Notes: a model not told the origin generated them from the sequence alone. A DNA stretch of 64,000 nucleotides from Lewinellaceae bacterium (GCA_020636005.1 JACJYR010000001.1:506001-570000), one strand, 5' to 3'. Shown: positions 51,395 to 61,197, numbered from the stretch's first letter. A program made the numbers and translations.

Positions 51395-51769
51395 TTACTT
51401 TGCCCGCTCGTACACCATGCCCCGGCACCCCCGGTTGGCAGGGTTGCCATTGGTGTCGGATTCGATGAAATATTGGTATATCTTGGGCCGCAATGCTTCC
51501 ATGATGTAGTGGCCCCATCCCATTACCAGAATGTTGCGCTCAAAAGTTTGGTGGTGCTGTACCATATCGTAGCAGCCGAATAAAATGACGGGCAGCAAGA
51601 CCAGCGGCGACCCGGCGGCAGGCGGCCACAGCAGGTACCAAGTCCCAACAACAATCAACAGGGACGAGCAGGCAAAAATGACGAATTGATGGCGCAAAAC
51701 GGTTTGTTTTGGGGTAAAGATGGGTAAATTCGGGCAACCTCCAAAAGCCCTGTTCCAGTGCCAACTCAT
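51395..51769 (-). pseudogene. Truncated FMN-binding glutamate synthase-like gene (N-terminal part)
   Basis: 124 residues that match only the beginning of the FMN-binding glutamate synthase family: two membrane helices (FVIFACSSLLIVVGTWYLLW and LVLLPVILFGCYDMVQ), the linker RNILVMGWGHYIMEALRPKIYQYFIESDTNGNPANR, then VYERAK followed by a stop. Full members run to about 500 residues with the whole synthase barrel. The rest is missing; the frame stops 48 bp before Rep-B copy 3 with its insertion sequence. I read it as a relic, though a short stand-alone membrane protein cannot be ruled out. Confidence 0.65.
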
Positions 51770-51810
51770 TTAAGCATCCAAGCGCCTTTGCATAAGAAAA
51801 GAGCCAATTT

Positions 51811-52548
51811 ATGAAAATAGCCCTCTTCATCCCCTGCTACGTGGATCAGTTTTACCCACAAACCGGCATCGCCACGCTGGAACTGTTGGAAAAACTGGGC
51901 TGCCGGGTCGAGTACCCAATGGCCCAGACCTGTTGCGGGCAGCCCCTGGCCAACGCCGGCTGCGAGGAAGATGCCCTGCCGGTTTACCAGCATTTTACAG
52001 AGGTGTTTGGAGGGTATGACTACATCGTTGCCCCGTCCGGCAGTTGCACCTACCATGTGCGGCACCACTACGGTGTCATCGAACAGACGGAGACCGTGCG
52101 GCGCATCCGGGAGCGCACACTGGACCTGACTGAATTTTTGCTGGATGTTTTGAAAATCAACCAGTTGGGTGCAAGCTTCCCACACCGTGTCGGGCTGCAC
52201 CAGGGTTGCCACGGACTACGGGGCCTCCGCCTGGGCAAAGGGTCGGAGCGCACGGGCGAGGATTTTTCTAAAATAAAAACCCTGCTTCAAATGGTAGAGG
52301 GCCTCGAATTAATGGATCTTGACCGCCCGGACGAATGCTGCGGCTTCGGCGGCACGTTTGCCATCAACGAAGCGGCTGTTTCCGTAAAAATGGGGAAAGA
52401 CCGCATCTCCGACCATCTGCGCCACAGCGTCGAGGTCGTCACGGGCGGGGACATGAGTTGCCTGATGCACCTGGAAGGCATTATCCGGCGGCAGGGGCAT
52501 CCGTTGAAAGTGATGCACCTTGCCGAGATATTGAATTCGACCTTATGA
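51811..52548 (+). CDS. lutA: Lactate oxidation iron-sulfur protein LutA
   Basis: 245 residues. Two CCG domains, each with the iron-sulfur Cys pair: CCGQPLANAG (about 48) and CCGFGGTFA (about 178), plus SGSCTYHVRHHY. LutA works with LutB and LutC to oxidise L-lactate to pyruvate. It is the first gene of the run; the stop overlaps the lutB start by 4 bp (ATGA), so translation is coupled. The divergent relic gene is upstream. Confidence 0.93.
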   Translation: MKIALFIPCYVDQFYPQTGIATLELLEKLGCRVEYPMAQTCCGQPLANAGCEEDALPVYQHFTEVFGGYDYIVAPSGSCTYHVRHHYGVIEQTETVRRIRERTLDLTEFLLDVLKINQLGASFPHRVGLHQGCHGLRGLRLGKGSERTGEDFSKIKTLLQMVEGLELMDLDRPDECCGFGGTFAINEAAVSVKMGKDRISDHLRHSVEVVTGGDMSCLMHLEGIIRRQGHPLKVMHLAEILNSTL

Positions 52549-53918
52549 ACCACGCCAAAAAAGCCGCCAGCTTCATCGCTAACGAAGCCCGCACCGACTG
52601 GCACGACCAGGCCCTCTGGTTCGTCAGGGAAAAACGGGACAGGGCTGCCCATGCCATCCCCGAATGGGAAGCATTGCGGGAACTGGCCTCCCAAATCAAG
52701 GCCCATACCCTCTCCAACCTCGATATTTACCTGGAGCAGTTTGAAAAACAAGCCCTGAAAAATGGTGCCCACGTCCACTGGGCGATAGATGCGGAAGAAC
52801 ACAACCACATTGTACACCGCATTTTACAAAAACACCAGGTGCGGCATGTGGTCAAAAGCAAATCCATGCTCACCGAGGAGTGCCACCTGAACCCATTTTT
52901 AGAACAGCAGGGCATCGAAGTGATAGATACTGACCTCGGCGAGCGCATCATTCAACTGCGGGAAGAGCCGCCGAGCCACATCGTGCTGCCGGCCATTCAC
53001 CTGAAAAAGGAGGATGTCGGCGCATTATTTCACGAAAAACTAAACTCGGAAAAAGGGGCAACCGACCCGAAGTACCTGACCGAAGCCGCCCGCCAACATC
53101 TGCGCAGCAAATTTTTGAATGCCCAGGCCGCCATCACGGGCGTCAACTTTGCCGTCGCTGAAACGGGCAGCCTGGTCGTCTGTACCAATGAGGGCAACGC
53201 CGATATGGGCGTCCACCTGGCCCCGGTGCAAATCCACTGTATGGGCCTTGAAAAAATCATTCCCCGGCAGGCAGATTTGGGCGTGTTCACGCGCCTGTTG
53301 GCGAGGAGTGCGACGGGCCAGCCCATCACCGTTTATACCTCGCATCACCAACAGGCAAAGGTGGGCGGCGAGATGTACATTGTCATCGTGGACAATGGGC
53401 GCAGCGAACACCTGGGCCGGGCCGATTTCCGAAATGCCCTCAAATGTATCCGATGCGGGGCCTGCATGAATACATGCCCCGTTTACCGGCGCAGTGGCGG
53501 CCACAGCTACGGCTCCACCATTCCTGGCCCGATTGGCTCCATCCTCGCACCGGGCCTTGATTTGGAACAAAATAGCGACCTGCCCTTCGCTTCCACCCTC
53601 TGTGGATCCTGCTCCGATGTGTGCCCGGTAAAAATTGACATCCACGAACAGCTCTACCGTTGGCGCCAGGTGATTGCGCAAGAAGGCCATTTAACAAGGG
53701 TAAAAAAATGGAGCATGGCCACAGCAGGAAAGGTACTTGCCAGTCCTGGCCCATACGATTTTACAGGTAAAATGGCACGTACCGCACTCAATCTGTTGCC
53801 CCGCTTTGCATTGTACAACGGGCTGAACGAGTGGGGCAAGGAGCGGGAATTGCCGCAAGTGCCCAAGGAGCGTTTCAGGGAGTGGTATAAGCGAGTGAGA
53901 GGGGTGGGAAATGAATAA
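52545..53918 (+). CDS. lutB: Lactate oxidation iron-sulfur protein LutB
   Basis: 457 residues from the ATG at 52545; the longer open frame from 52335 is out of the way of lutA only by chance. The N-terminal LUD (YkgF) domain is followed by two [4Fe-4S] clusters: CIRCGACMNTCPVY (about 308) and CGSCSDVCPVKI (about 351). It passes electrons from lactate to the quinone pool together with LutA and LutC. The ATGA overlap with lutA and the short gap to lutC show a single operon. Confidence 0.93.
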   Translation: MNHAKKAASFIANEARTDWHDQALWFVREKRDRAAHAIPEWEALRELASQIKAHTLSNLDIYLEQFEKQALKNGAHVHWAIDAEEHNHIVHRILQKHQVRHVVKSKSMLTEECHLNPFLEQQGIEVIDTDLGERIIQLREEPPSHIVLPAIHLKKEDVGALFHEKLNSEKGATDPKYLTEAARQHLRSKFLNAQAAITGVNFAVAETGSLVVCTNEGNADMGVHLAPVQIHCMGLEKIIPRQADLGVFTRLLARSATGQPITVYTSHHQQAKVGGEMYIVIVDNGRSEHLGRADFRNALKCIRCGACMNTCPVYRRSGGHSYGSTIPGPIGSILAPGLDLEQNSDLPFASTLCGSCSDVCPVKIDIHEQLYRWRQVIAQEGHLTRVKKWSMATAGKVLASPGPYDFTGKMARTALNLLPRFALYNGLNEWGKERELPQVPKERFREWYKRVRGVGNE

Positions 53919-53930
53919 AAACTGGAGGTT

Positions 53931-54506
53931 ATGAGCAGGGATAAAATCTTAACGGCTATCAGAAAAAACAAGCCTGAGGCGCAGGCACCGCCGGAACTGC
54001 CGGACTTTCGGCGGGCAGATGTTGATTTGGAAAAAATATTCCGGGAGATGGTGGTGGCGATGGGTGGAAAGTTTTTACAGCTTACTGAAAAACAACCAAT
54101 TGAAACATTGATAGCTGAGCATTTTCCCAATGAAATAAATATCGCATCAGCCATGCCGGGCCTGCCCGGCTCTATTAATCTAACCAAAATCAGGTATCCG
54201 GCCCAATTGGAAGGCGTTGGCCTCGCCATACTGCCTGCACAGTTCGGCGTGGCGGAAAACGGTGCTGTCTGGCTAACAGAAACCGACTGCGGACACAGGG
54301 CATTGCCCTTCATTGCGCAGCACCTGGTAGTTGTTTTAAAAAAAGAAAACCTCGTGCAAAACATGCACGAAGCCTACCAAAGAATCCGGTTGGATGGTAT
54401 GGGTTTTGGCGCCTTTATCGCCGGGCCTTCCAAAACAGCAGACATTGAGCAATCGCTGGTAATCGGTGCGCAAGGAGCCAGGAGTTTGACTGTAATGCTC
54501 TATTGA
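53931..54506 (+). CDS. lutC: Lactate utilisation protein LutC
   Basis: 191 residues, a LUD-domain protein of LutC/YkgG type: ILTAIRKNKPEA start, PGSINLTKIRYPAQLEGVGLAILPAQFGVAENGAVWLTETD, FGAFIAGPSKTADIEQSLVIGAQGARSLTVMLY end. It starts 12 bp after the lutB stop. The three proteins form the lactate dehydrogenase-like complex at the membrane. No lactate permease is in the window. Confidence 0.92.
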   Translation: MSRDKILTAIRKNKPEAQAPPELPDFRRADVDLEKIFREMVVAMGGKFLQLTEKQPIETLIAEHFPNEINIASAMPGLPGSINLTKIRYPAQLEGVGLAILPAQFGVAENGAVWLTETDCGHRALPFIAQHLVVVLKKENLVQNMHEAYQRIRLDGMGFGAFIAGPSKTADIEQSLVIGAQGARSLTVMLY

Positions 54507-54966
54507 AATCGGAAGGAAGAAACTGGGAATTGAAAAATAGCGCAGAAGAATGGTATTTTTTAAGAGGCTTTTACAGCTCGTAGGGCGACGACCAGCAGCC
54601 ATGTCCCCTTGTCAAAACCGCCCCTCCTGCAAACAAATGCTCCTGAACTGCGCTATGGCAATTCCGTAGCCATAGGCACAGGGCGAACATTCAATGGACT
54701 GAAAATTATCGCTAAAGGCCTGGGCAGCAGGCAATTGTATGGAGTCAACGAAATGGATATCCATACCCGGCACACCCGACCATCCAGGCGGCCCTTCCCG
54801 CCAAAAGGGAACCAAATTGTTCTTGGCATGGCCATCGGACATGACCACGGACTTGTCATTTCCTTTGCCCCAGCCCCCTGCACTGGCCCGAATAATTAAT
54901 GAAATTCTATCCATCTCCCGAAACCGGCCCCAGCGTATTCTGTTTTTAGCGTTCAAAAAAAGTAAC
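54507..54966. other. Intergenic region after lutC
   Basis: 460 bp. Overlapping frames on both strands (54609-54899 plus, 54612-54998 minus) have no recognisable product and I do not call them. It may hold the promoter of the Crp/Fnr gene; no clear TAnnTTTG box is seen (the nearest is TATTCTG). Confidence 0.4.
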
Positions 54967-55542
54967 ATGGAACAACTCAAATCCGCCATCCGCCACATGA
55001 TTGCTATTTCCGACGAGGAAATGAGCGGCCTGTTGGAAAACTGTTACCCCAAAACCTTTAAAAAACAGGAAGCGCTCAGCCGGCCCGGCCTCGTGCCGAA
55101 CGATATTTTTTTTATCAACAGGGGCATCCTGCGGGTGATGATCCTGGACAACAACGGCACGGAGCACACCATCCATTTTGCGATGGAAAACCAGTTTATT
55201 GCGGATTATTCCTGTTTCATACTGCAACAGCCTTCCATGTACAACCTGCAAACCATTGAGGAAACGGAAGTCGTCGTCATGCCACGTAGTGCCATCGAGT
55301 GGGGCTACGCTAACCTCGCCCAGGGCGACCGATTGGGCCGGCTCATTGCTGAATATTATTTCATTTACCAGGACAACCGCATCCAAAACCAATACGCCCG
55401 CACCCCCAAACAGCGCTACGACAGCATCGCCGAGGTGTTCCCGAACATCCACAACCGGGTGCCACAGCACATGATTGCGTCGTACCTTGGCATGACGCCA
55501 GTGCATTTGAGCCGGCTGAAACGCAGTGCTTTGGGGCGGTGA
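54967..55542 (+). CDS. Crp/Fnr-family transcriptional regulator
   Basis: 191 residues from the ATG at 54967. The cyclic-nucleotide-binding-like domain (about 15-115: PNDIFFINRGILRVMILDNNGTEHTIHFAMENQFI) is followed by the dimer helix and a winged helix-turn-helix whose recognition helix reads MIASYLGMTPVHLSRLKR. The cAMP-binding Arg/Ser pair of CRP is not seen, and no Fnr Cys cluster is present, so the signal is unknown; this Bacteroidota type is common. It follows lutABC on the same strand and could control it. Confidence 0.9.
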   Translation: MEQLKSAIRHMIAISDEEMSGLLENCYPKTFKKQEALSRPGLVPNDIFFINRGILRVMILDNNGTEHTIHFAMENQFIADYSCFILQQPSMYNLQTIEETEVVVMPRSAIEWGYANLAQGDRLGRLIAEYYFIYQDNRIQNQYARTPKQRYDSIAEVFPNIHNRVPQHMIASYLGMTPVHLSRLKRSALGR

Positions 55543-55797
55543 TTGCCGGCTTTGCGGGGGCGATTCCGGGTTACTGGGTTATTTCGATTTCAGAAAAATT
55601 GAGGAAGTCGTGACCTGCGATGATGCTGCCGATAAAGTGACTTATTTCTTTGTGAGAAACTCAAGGTGCTGCCCGAAAATAACATGGCAGCCGAAGGGCA
55701 GTGGACGGATTTGCGCAATTTCAGGCCAGAATGCCGTTTTTTACAAAACCATTACCATTCACGTAACTGCCCCGTGCAAAGGAATTCCCTATAATTT

Positions 55798-55805
55798 TAC
55801 CTTTG
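55798..55805 (+). promoter_or_regulatory. -7 box of the TolB-like lipoprotein gene
   Basis: TACCTTTG is a full match to TAnnTTTG and lies 15 bp before the ATG at 55821. A strict -33 TTG is missing at the right distance. Confidence 0.5.
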
Positions 55806-55820
55806 CCGCAAAAATCGGAC

Positions 55821-56918
55821 ATGACAAAATCACTGACTATCACCCTCGCCCTCGCCGCAGTTTTATCGGCCTGCAACCAACCTGCCCAAAATCCGGAGCA
55901 AAAAGCCGGGGAAACCGTGGCTGCCCCGCAGCTTTCCTACGAGCAGGAGAAGCACCTGAAAAATGTGAAACAGCTCACCAACGGCGGCGACAACGCAGAA
56001 GCCTATTTCAGCTTCGACAACAAATACCTGACCTTTCAGTCCACCTACGATGGCTGGGGTACTGCCTGCGACCAGATTTTCTACATGCCCATCGAAGGCA
56101 CCAACGGCCAGAAGCCCCCCATGGTCAGCACCGGAAAGGGCAAGACTACCTGCTCTTATTTTATGCCTGGCAACCAGCAGATTATCTACGCCAGCACCCA
56201 CCTGGCTGCCGACACCTGCCTGTCGGCCCCCCGGGTAGTCAATAATAAGTACGTCTGGGCTGTCCACAAGGAGTTCGACATTTTTGTGGCCGACCTGCAA
56301 GGGAAAATATTGGCGCAACTCACCGACACCCCTGGCTACGATGCCGAAGCCACAGTAGCACCCGACGGCTCCAAAATCGTTTTCACCAGCACCCGTTCCG
56401 GCGATCTCGAACTCTGGACAATGAACCTCGACGGCAGCGATCAGCGCCAGGTGACCAAAGAACTGGGCTACGATGGCGGTGCTTTCTTCACGCCCGACAG
56501 CAAGCACCTCGTCTTCCGGGCCAGCCGCCCAAAGACGGACGACGAGGTAAAAACCTACAAGGAACTGCTGGCCCAGGGCCTCGTGCAGCCAACCGCCCTT
56601 GAAATCTTCGTCTGCGACCTCGACGGCTCGAACCTGCGCCAGGTGACCAGCCTCGGCGGGGCCAACTGGGCGCCCTTCATGCACCCTTCCGGCAGCAAAA
56701 TCCTCTTTTCTTCCAACCATAAAAGCGAGAGCGGGCGGCAATTCAACATCTTCGCCATAAACACCGACGGCACGGGCCTGGAACAGATCACGTTCGACAA
56801 CGTATTCGACAGCTTCCCCATGTTCACCTCCGACGGTAAATACCTCGTATTCGCCTCCAACCGCAACAACGGTGGCACCCGGGACACCAACGTTTTCCTG
56901 GCAGAGTGGGTGGATTGA
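55821..56918 (+). CDS. TolB-like lipoprotein with PD40/WD40-like repeats
   Basis: 365 residues from the ATG at 55821; lipoprotein signal MTKSLTITLALAAVLSAC. The body is a beta-propeller with repeated PD40 units: NAEAYFSFDNKYLTFQS, YDAEATVAPDGSKIVFTSTRSGDLELWTMNLDGSDQRQVTKE, and NIFAINTDGTGLEQITFDN, the pattern in TolB and DPP-IV-like propellers. It is probably a periplasmic or outer-membrane lipoprotein that binds proteins. No peptidase domain, so not an enzyme. Its start is supported by a TACCTTTG box. Confidence 0.88.
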   Translation: MTKSLTITLALAAVLSACNQPAQNPEQKAGETVAAPQLSYEQEKHLKNVKQLTNGGDNAEAYFSFDNKYLTFQSTYDGWGTACDQIFYMPIEGTNGQKPPMVSTGKGKTTCSYFMPGNQQIIYASTHLAADTCLSAPRVVNNKYVWAVHKEFDIFVADLQGKILAQLTDTPGYDAEATVAPDGSKIVFTSTRSGDLELWTMNLDGSDQRQVTKELGYDGGAFFTPDSKHLVFRASRPKTDDEVKTYKELLAQGLVQPTALEIFVCDLDGSNLRQVTSLGGANWAPFMHPSGSKILFSSNHKSESGRQFNIFAINTDGTGLEQITFDNVFDSFPMFTSDGKYLVFASNRNNGGTRDTNVFLAEWVD

Positions 56919-56923
56919 ATAAG

Positions 56924-56999
56924 GGTTTATGGTTTGTGGTTTATGGGGAGCACTGTTTCTTTACGCCTCCATAAACCATAATCCACGAACCACAAACCC
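56924..56999. repeat. Imperfect inverted repeat after the TolB-like gene
   Basis: GGTTTGTGGTTTATGG pairs with CCATAAACCATAATCC with a few mismatches around a loop of about 24 nt. It lies just after a stop and has no clear U-run, so it may be a weak terminator. Confidence 0.5.
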
Positions 57000-57056
57000 G
57001 CAGCCATCGTCAACCAACCACCGAACAGCAACTTTCTCAGCAAGAGCGTCCTGCAG

Positions 57057-57917
57057 ATGATGTGGGCGGTATTGCTGTTTGCAGGCATGAACCTCTGCAC
57101 CAAAGGGCTGCCGGAGTTGCCGGCGATGGAAATCGTCTTTGTACGCTGTGCCCTTTCGCTGGTGTTGAGTTATTTTTGGTTAAAAGGGTTGGGGCAATCC
57201 TGGAACGGCAGTCGGGAAAACAGGTGGCGGCTGGTGGGCCGGGGCGTTTCGGGCACCGTAGCATTGTTCCTTTTTTTTCTCACCGTGCAGAAAATTCCGC
57301 TCGCCACAGCAGTTACCATCCAATACCTGTCGCCCGTTTTCACGGCCATTTTGGCGATGGTTTTTTTAAAGGAAAAACTGCGGCCGGTTCAGTGGCTGTT
57401 CTTCGCCGTCTCTTTTTCAGGCATCGTTCTGCTGAAGGGGTTCGACGAGCGCATTTCCTGGCTATACCTCGGCATCGGCGTCACCTCGGCTTTTCTGGCG
57501 GGAGTGGCTTATGTGTTCGTGCGCAGCCTCAGCGGGCGGGAGCAGCCTTTGACCGTGGTCATGTACTTTCAGATGGTCGGGGTGGTGCTGGGCGGCAGCT
57601 TCACGGCAGTGGATTTCAAAATGCCAACTTCCTGGGAATGGTTGCTGCTCCTGGGCGTCGGCCTGTTTGCCCACTTTGCCCAGGTAAATTTGACCAAGGC
57701 CATCCAGGGTGAAAAAGTGGGCATTATTTCCAGCCTCAATTTTTTTGGGGCGGTGTACGCATCCATCTTTGCCTGGCTATTGTTTGGAGAAAAAGTCACC
57801 CTCGTCAATGTGTTGGCAATGGCCCTTGTCATTAGCGGCGTTTTGTTGAACATCTGGACGAATGCAGGCGGCGATGCGCGGTTGCGCCGGTCTGTTGTTA
57901 ATCTGCTGAACAGGTGA
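57057..57917 (+). CDS. EamA/DMT-family transporter
   Basis: 286 residues with ten predicted membrane helices in two five-helix repeats (MMWAVLLFAGMNLCTKGL..., and LAGVAYVFVRSL in the second half). EamA proteins move metabolites, amino acids or drugs across the inner membrane; substrate unknown. The start at 57057 has a second ATG right after it. It is transcribed alone in front of the SUI1 gene. Confidence 0.88.
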   Translation: MMWAVLLFAGMNLCTKGLPELPAMEIVFVRCALSLVLSYFWLKGLGQSWNGSRENRWRLVGRGVSGTVALFLFFLTVQKIPLATAVTIQYLSPVFTAILAMVFLKEKLRPVQWLFFAVSFSGIVLLKGFDERISWLYLGIGVTSAFLAGVAYVFVRSLSGREQPLTVVMYFQMVGVVLGGSFTAVDFKMPTSWEWLLLLGVGLFAHFAQVNLTKAIQGEKVGIISSLNFFGAVYASIFAWLLFGEKVTLVNVLAMALVISGVLLNIWTNAGGDARLRRSVVNLLNR

Positions 57918-57977
57918 TCTCAGGCCAGTGCTTAGTTTTGCCCCAAATTTTTCAATCCACAGCCCAACCCTTTTCTC

Positions 57978-58328
57978 ATGAGTAAAAAAAACAAACCCGA
58001 TCAGTTCGGTTTCGTCTTCTCCACCAACCCCGATTTCCAGTTCCAGCAGGAGCCGGAAGAGGCGGCAGCAGACCTGCCCCACGACAAGCAGCCCTTGAAA
58101 ATATGGCTCGACCGCAAGCAGCGCAAAGGCAAGGAAGTCACCCTCATCACCGGTTTTGCCGGCAGCGATGAGGCCCTCGGCGAACTGGCCAGGGCGCTGA
58201 AAACCAAATGTGGCGTGGGTGGCTCGGTAAAAGATGGCGAGATACTGCTACAGGGCGACCACCGGGACAAGGTGCTGGCCTTCTTGCTGGACAAGGGCTA
58301 TTCAAAAGCGAAGAAGGCGGGCGGTTAA
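57978..58328 (+). CDS. SUI1/eIF1-like translation factor (YciH)
   Basis: 116 residues. The SUI1 fold is clear: KIWLDRKQRKGKEVTLITGF, then LARALKTKCGVGGSVKDGEILLQGDHRDKVLAFLLDKGY. In bacteria YciH-type proteins are thought to affect start-codon choice, mostly under stress. A TAGTTTTG box at 57933-57940 could be its -7 element. Its stop codon overlaps that of prmC on the other strand by 4 bp. Confidence 0.92.
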   Translation: MSKKNKPDQFGFVFSTNPDFQFQQEPEEAAADLPHDKQPLKIWLDRKQRKGKEVTLITGFAGSDEALGELARALKTKCGVGGSVKDGEILLQGDHRDKVLAFLLDKGYSKAKKAGG

Positions 58329-59191
58329 GCTTTTTTGCCCCTTATCATCCTGTCCTTTCCGTTCAAATCCTTCCGAAGTTCCACTTCCTCAAACCCGTTT
58401 TCTGCCAAAATCTGCCGGGTGTCCGGGGCGTAGAACTCGTTGGTTTCAAAAAACAAAAACCCGCCAGGGCGCAGGCGCAGCAGGGCAAAAGCGGTTATTT
58501 TCCGGACGAACCGCTGCGCATCGTCTCCACCCGCAAATAAGGCGAGGTGCGGCTCGAAGTCAACCACGTTTTTGGGCAAAATGGATTTCTCCTCCTCCGT
58601 GATGTAGGGCGGGTTGCTGGCAATAATATCGAAGATGGGCAAGGCTCCCCAGGCTTTTTCATTCAAAATATCCACCTGGTGGAAATGAACTTCTGCGCTG
58701 TTCCATTCAGCATTGCTTTTTGCCGTTTCCAGTGCGCCCTTGCTGATGTCCAGGGCATGAACTTCCAGGTCCGGCCTTTTATTCTTTACAGCAATAGGGA
58801 TGCACCCGCTCCCGGTGCCAATGTCCAGAAAACGAGTGTAAAAAGGAGGGGTTGCGGGCTGTTGGCGGCTTAGCGTTTCCAGCACCCAGGCTACCAGTTC
58901 TTCCGTTTCCTGGCGGGGGATCAGTACGTTTGGGTTGACCTTCAAGGGCAGGCCGTAAAAGATGGTCCGGCCCAGAACATACTGCACCGGTTCGTTGGTG
59001 CGCAGGCGCTTGATGATTTCTTCCAGTTGGCGCTGCTGTCCGGTATCCAGTTCCCGGTCTTCCCGGATCTGTTTCGGCCGAATGCCAAAAGCATCTTCCA
59101 GCACGATGGCGCCAATGCTGATGGCCTCGCTGGTCTCGTACTGGCCGAGAATGGACTGGATGATGTGGCGAAGGGCTTTGGCAGCGGTCAT
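58325..59191 (-). CDS. prmC: Peptide chain release factor glutamine methyltransferase
   Basis: 288 residues. SAM motif I D123-IGTGSG, catalytic NPPY at 193-196, and the N-terminal PrmC helical domain with IPRQETEELV at about 91-100. It methylates the GGQ glutamine of RF1 and RF2. The end of the gene overlaps the end of the SUI1 gene on the other strand, so there is no room for a separate terminator. Confidence 0.93.
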   Translation of the reverse strand: MTAAKALRHIIQSILGQYETSEAISIGAIVLEDAFGIRPKQIREDRELDTGQQRQLEEIIKRLRTNEPVQYVLGRTIFYGLPLKVNPNVLIPRQETEELVAWVLETLSRQQPATPPFYTRFLDIGTGSGCIPIAVKNKRPDLEVHALDISKGALETAKSNAEWNSAEVHFHQVDILNEKAWGALPIFDIIASNPPYITEEEKSILPKNVVDFEPHLALFAGGDDAQRFVRKITAFALLRLRPGGFLFFETNEFYAPDTRQILAENGFEEVELRKDLNGKDRMIRGKKA

Positions 59192-59283
59192 AGGTTTTTC
59201 ATTTTATTACCTGAGCTTATGTGAAAAGATTTTGTAGATGCGTCGCCGGTTAGAAGTCAGGCGGTAACTTCTACCGCCGAAAA

Positions 59284-59484
59284 TAAGTTTTTAATAAAAT
59301 ACTACCGGGCGTCCCAGCGGGAGGGAATCTTTGTAGTTTGACATGAACCGAGGTCTTTCGTTCCGTAGGAACGATATGTCGTTGCTTCTCAGATACCGTT
59401 CCACTGGAACGGACACCATTGATGCATACAAATCCTACAAATATTCCTTCCCGATGGGACGGTGATTATTAAAAACTTAATCTC
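59284..59484 (+). repeat. Rep-D long inverted repeat, MITE-like
   Basis: Arms of about 60 bp: AAGTTTTTAATA at 59287 pairs with TATTAAAAACTT at about 59468, and ACCG..CGTCCCA..GGGA pairs with TCCC..TGGGACGGT further in. The middle holds two perfect hairpins, CGTTCC-GTA-GGAACG and CCGTTCC-ACT-GGAACGG. No coding content. It looks like a non-autonomous mobile element or REP-type cluster. Confidence 0.75.
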
Positions 59485-59580
59485 TGCAATAGAAAATCAC
59501 CACACGTTCTCGTTTTCAAACTACTGAAAAGATGGCAATTAATTTAACCCTTTATTCGCATCAAAAGCCAAAGGCCAATG
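59485..59580 (+). repeat. Rep-A palindromic element, decayed copy
   Basis: GAAAATCACCA, then CGTTTTCAAACTACTG and TTTAACCCTTTATTCGCATC parallel the right half of copy 2 (28398-28463), but the left half of the palindrome is missing. It abuts Rep-D, which may have inserted beside or into it. Confidence 0.6.
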
Positions 59581-59678
59581 CCTAAGAGCCAGTAGCATTT
59601 GCACAACCTGTCCCGAAACCCGGGAAAATTTAATGGTGGCGGGTTTAAAATAGTCATTTTATCATTCCTTCGATTCTT

Positions 59679-60122
59679 ATGGAAAAAGAAAAAAAACCAG
59701 TGCAAAACGTCCAGTTCCGCACTGTTGGCGAGTTGCTCGATTTCCTGCCGGAAGACCAACTGGCTATTGTTGAACGGCTGCGGGAACTGGTGTTTGAGTG
59801 CGTACCCGAAATAGAGGAACGGCTGTCTTTTAACGTGCCCTTTTACCGCCGATTCAAGGCGATCTGCTTCATCTGGCCGGGCGCCGTGTCGTGGGGCAGC
59901 AAAACCTGGGAAGGGGTGGAGTTCGGCTTCAACTACGGCCACTTGCTGGCCGACGAGGCGGGCTACCTGGATCGTGGCACCCGGAAGCAGGTTTTTTCCA
60001 AACGCTTTTATTCCGTGAAAGAAATACCGGAAGATTTGCTGCGGGACTATATTTACGAAGCCGCTATTATAGACGAGGAAGCAGGAAAGGCCCGAAGGTT
60101 GAAAGGGAAGAAAAAAGGGTAA
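59679..60122 (+). CDS. DUF1801 protein
   Basis: 147 residues. The DUF1801 pattern is seen in QNVQFRTVGELLDFLPEDQLAIVERLRELVFECVPEIEERLSFNVPFYRRFKAICFIWPGA and the closing YSVKEIPEDLLRDYIYEAA. The fold is YdhG/YjbR-like; the role is unknown. A Lys-rich tail ends the protein. A two-way terminator follows, so it is a single-gene unit facing the cyclophilin gene. Confidence 0.85.
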   Translation: MEKEKKPVQNVQFRTVGELLDFLPEDQLAIVERLRELVFECVPEIEERLSFNVPFYRRFKAICFIWPGAVSWGSKTWEGVEFGFNYGHLLADEAGYLDRGTRKQVFSKRFYSVKEIPEDLLRDYIYEAAIIDEEAGKARRLKGKKKG

Positions 60123-60132
60123 AAAAAAAAAC

Positions 60133-60168
60133 GGCCACCCCTAAAAATTGGGGCAGCCACTTTTTTTT
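60133..60168. terminator. Two-way terminator between DUF1801 and cyclophilin genes
   Basis: GGCCACCCC (60133-60141) pairs with GGGGCAGCC (60150-60158) with two internal mismatches; eight T follow and a long A-run precedes, so it works on both strands. Confidence 0.75.
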
Positions 60169-60199
60169 CTTTTTCCCAAAAGGCCTGGGAGCAGGTTTG

Positions 60200-60838
<639 letters not shown>

Positions 60839-61197
60839 TGTTTGAAATGATTTAGGAAAAATAATCTGCCGGCGCTCACGGGTTCCGGCGGTACCGCCCA
60901 GCCAGGTGGTTGGTTGGGGCCGGCCAGGGAACGCCCCATTTATCAAAAAGGATGCAAAAGTAACCAAGTGGTCGGATTTATGCAGGGGAAATGATAATTT
61001 GCCCTGTACTGCCTTCCTGCCATGGGGTCAAAATGAAAGAAACTTCCAGAAGGGTCTCTGTTGAGTACATTTGGCAAAAAATAGCACAAACCCGTCACCC
61101 CAACTTTACAATGCCCAATACCTGCCATCTGCTGCCAGGTTACGATATTTGTTGCCATTTCAAGCTTTCATCTGATGTAATAAAAATTCCCAACCGC

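Noticed and set aside
52335..52544. Longer upstream start for lutB
   Set aside because: It would overlap lutA by over 200 bp; the ATG at 52545 in an ATGA overlap is the family start.
54609..54998. Overlapping frames on both strands after lutC
   Set aside because: No domain, no signal, both strands open; cannot choose a real gene.
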